Source: Acidobacteriota bacterium
Lineage (GTDB): Bacteria > Acidobacteriota > Vicinamibacteria > Vicinamibacterales > 2-12-FULL-66-21
Length of the DNA: 6,104 nt
Direction: 5' to 3'
NCBI GenBank assembly: GCA_020200195.1
Contig: JAIVJE010000060.1
Coordinates: 1-6,104, forward strand
This document shows, in pieces, positions 5,297-6,104 of the stretch. The position numbers were made by a program, and so were the translations under genes. Each line of letters starts with the position of its first letter. Position 1 is the stretch's first letter. The notes beneath the pieces are model-generated. The model had not been told where the DNA came from. It worked only from the letters and a program-made list of their open reading frames with translations, and ran no database searches.

Positions 5297-6016
5297 ATGG
5301 AGCGGCGCGTCTCGTGGCGACACGTGGCCCTGCTCGCGCTCGGGGCATGCGCGGCCAACGTGACGGACGGCGCGGCAGCATCTCACCGTGTCTCGCTGCG
5401 CACGGACGATGGGGTCACACTCGCCGCGACTTGGTACGAACCGTCGCCGCGGGGAGGCCCCGCCGTGGTCCTCGTCCACATGCTGCACAGATCGCGTCGG
5501 GATTGGGACGGGGTCGCATCGCGCCTTGCCGCCGAGGGCATCGGTGCGCTCGCGATCGATCTCCGTGGGCATGGCGAATCACAGGGCAGCGCCGCGGTGG
5601 ACGATCTCAGCCGGATGGCGCTCGACGTGCGTGCGGCGCGCCGGTTCCTGGGGAGCCGGTCCGATACCCACGGCCCGGTTGGACTGGCTGGTGCGTCGCT
5701 CGGCGCGAGCCTGGCGGCTCTCGAAGCTTCGACAGACTCGACCATTGCCAGCGTGGTTCTCCTGTCGCCGTCGCTCGAGTACCGCGGCTTGCGGATCGAG
5801 GCTGCGCTCCGCAAGTACGGCGGTCGTCCGGCGCTGCTCGTCGCGGGCGATGACGATGCCTATGCGGCCCGGTCCGTCCGTGAGCTGCAGAAGGCAGGTG
5901 ACGGCACGCGCGAGATGCTGCTTCTGAGCCGCGCAGGGCACGGAACGACCATGCTGTCGCGCGACCCGGAGCTGACGCGGAGGTTGGTGGACTGGTTTCG
6001 CCGCACGCTGCTATGA
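5297..6016 (+). CDS. Alpha/beta hydrolase, putative lipoprotein
   Basis: This is a 239-residue serine hydrolase of the alpha/beta fold; the substrate is unknown. Motifs occur in the expected order: LVHMLHRS (59-66, oxyanion-hole region in the place of the usual HG), DLRGHGES (88-95), the nucleophile elbow GASLG (132-136, Ser134), an acid in AGDDD (183-187, Asp185 or a neighbour) and AGHG with the catalytic His215. The N-terminus has Arg residues, a short hydrophobic stretch (10-17) and LGAC with Cys18, a plausible lipobox, so the mature protein may be attached to a membrane outside the cytoplasm. The hydrophobic core is short, so a false lipobox and a cytoplasmic enzyme remain possible. The ATG immediately follows the pdxJ TGA with no gap and no ribosome binding site, suggesting coupled translation. 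The fold is secure; export and any link to B6 or envelope metabolism are guesses. Confidence 0.88.
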   Translation: MERRVSWRHVALLALGACAANVTDGAAASHRVSLRTDDGVTLAATWYEPSPRGGPAVVLVHMLHRSRRDWDGVASRLAAEGIGALAIDLRGHGESQGSAAVDDLSRMALDVRAARRFLGSRSDTHGPVGLAGASLGASLAALEASTDSTIASVVLLSPSLEYRGLRIEAALRKYGGRPALLVAGDDDAYAARSVRELQKAGDGTREMLLLSRAGHGTTMLSRDPELTRRLVDWFRRTLL

Positions 6017-6019
6017 TCG

Positions 6020-6104
6020 ATGGCTCAGGTGCGAAAGGAATCTTTTTTCTTCGGGCTGGCCGGAGTGTTCTTCGGCGTACTCGTCGGGTGGATCATCGGC
6101 AGCC
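6020..6104 (+). CDS. Start of a membrane-anchored protein, cut by the window edge
   Basis: From the ATG at 6020, 28 codons are visible before the window ends, encoding MAQVRKES followed by a continuous hydrophobic, Gly/Phe-rich stretch (about 9-27) ending GWIIGS. This is a short basic N-terminus and one membrane helix, either an uncleaved anchor or a signal sequence. It begins 3 nt after the hydrolase stop and is probably in the same operon; no ribosome binding site is evident. A competing ATG at 6013, overlapping the hydrolase stop in another frame, gives an Arg-rich reading without a sensible helix and is less likely. Too little is present to name the family; similar N-terminal anchors occur on periplasmic TPR proteins, which is only a guess. 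Confidence 0.65.
   Translation, partial: MAQVRKESFFFGLAGVFFGVLVGWIIGS

Noticed and set aside
3248..5572. A 774-codon open frame on the - strand opposite glmM, pdxJ and the hydrolase start
   Set aside because: It is antisense to three clear genes. Its translation is Arg/His/Asp-rich with no recognisable domain, as expected for a shadow frame in high-GC coding DNA.
6013..6104. ATG at 6013 overlapping the hydrolase stop (ATGA) as the start of the last gene
   Set aside because: Its frame reads as Arg-rich sequence without a sensible membrane helix, whereas the ATG at 6020 gives a typical basic N-terminus followed by a clean hydrophobic segment.

Overview
The window reads as ordinary chromosomal housekeeping DNA from a high-GC, probably Gram-negative bacterium. 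Gene content and protein style (a ybbR-glmM-pdxJ run next to folP, Arg/Val/Ala-rich proteins, almost no intergenic space) suggest Acidobacteriota, possibly the Vicinamibacterales. That placement is an inference from pattern recognition, not a database result. All recognised genes are on the + strand.

Layout. Positions 1-55 hold the last codons of an upstream gene, perhaps ftsH. Positions 62-142 hold a purine/pyrimidine inverted repeat built from about 7-nt units, which runs into the TTG start of folP (140-1003, dihydropteroate synthase). A 175-nt gap with a weak promoter candidate leads to a small CsbD-like stress protein (1179-1391), which has a strong ribosome binding site and is followed by a clear intrinsic terminator (1404-1431). 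A tight gene run then begins: cdaA (1510-2325, diadenylate cyclase), cdaR/ybbR (2325-3236), glmM (3233-4576, phosphoglucosamine mutase), pdxJ (4586-5296, pyridoxine 5'-phosphate synthase), an alpha/beta hydrolase with a lipoprotein-like N-terminus (5297-6016), and the start of a membrane-anchored protein cut by the window edge (6020 onward). Junctions are 1- to 4-nt overlaps or gaps of 0 to 9 nt, which fits one co-transcribed unit.

How the genes work together. CdaA makes cyclic di-AMP at the membrane, CdaR is its usual membrane-anchored extracytoplasmic regulator, and GlmM makes glucosamine-1-phosphate for peptidoglycan and other envelope sugars. This is the cdaA-cdaR-glmM module best known from Firmicutes, where GlmM also inhibits CdaA. 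folP and pdxJ add folate and vitamin B6 synthesis. The CsbD-like cistron looks like a separate transcription unit sitting between folP and the cdaA run.

I found no convincing evidence of a new defence, mobile or RNA-based system. The least ordinary sequence is the heptad inverted repeat at the folP start (62-142), which can form two mutually exclusive hairpins and leaves folP without a recognisable Shine-Dalgarno. Smaller points are substitutions at usually conserved positions in PdxJ and GlmM, and the joining of Proteobacteria-like (folP-glmM) and Firmicute-like (cdaA-cdaR-glmM) gene orders.
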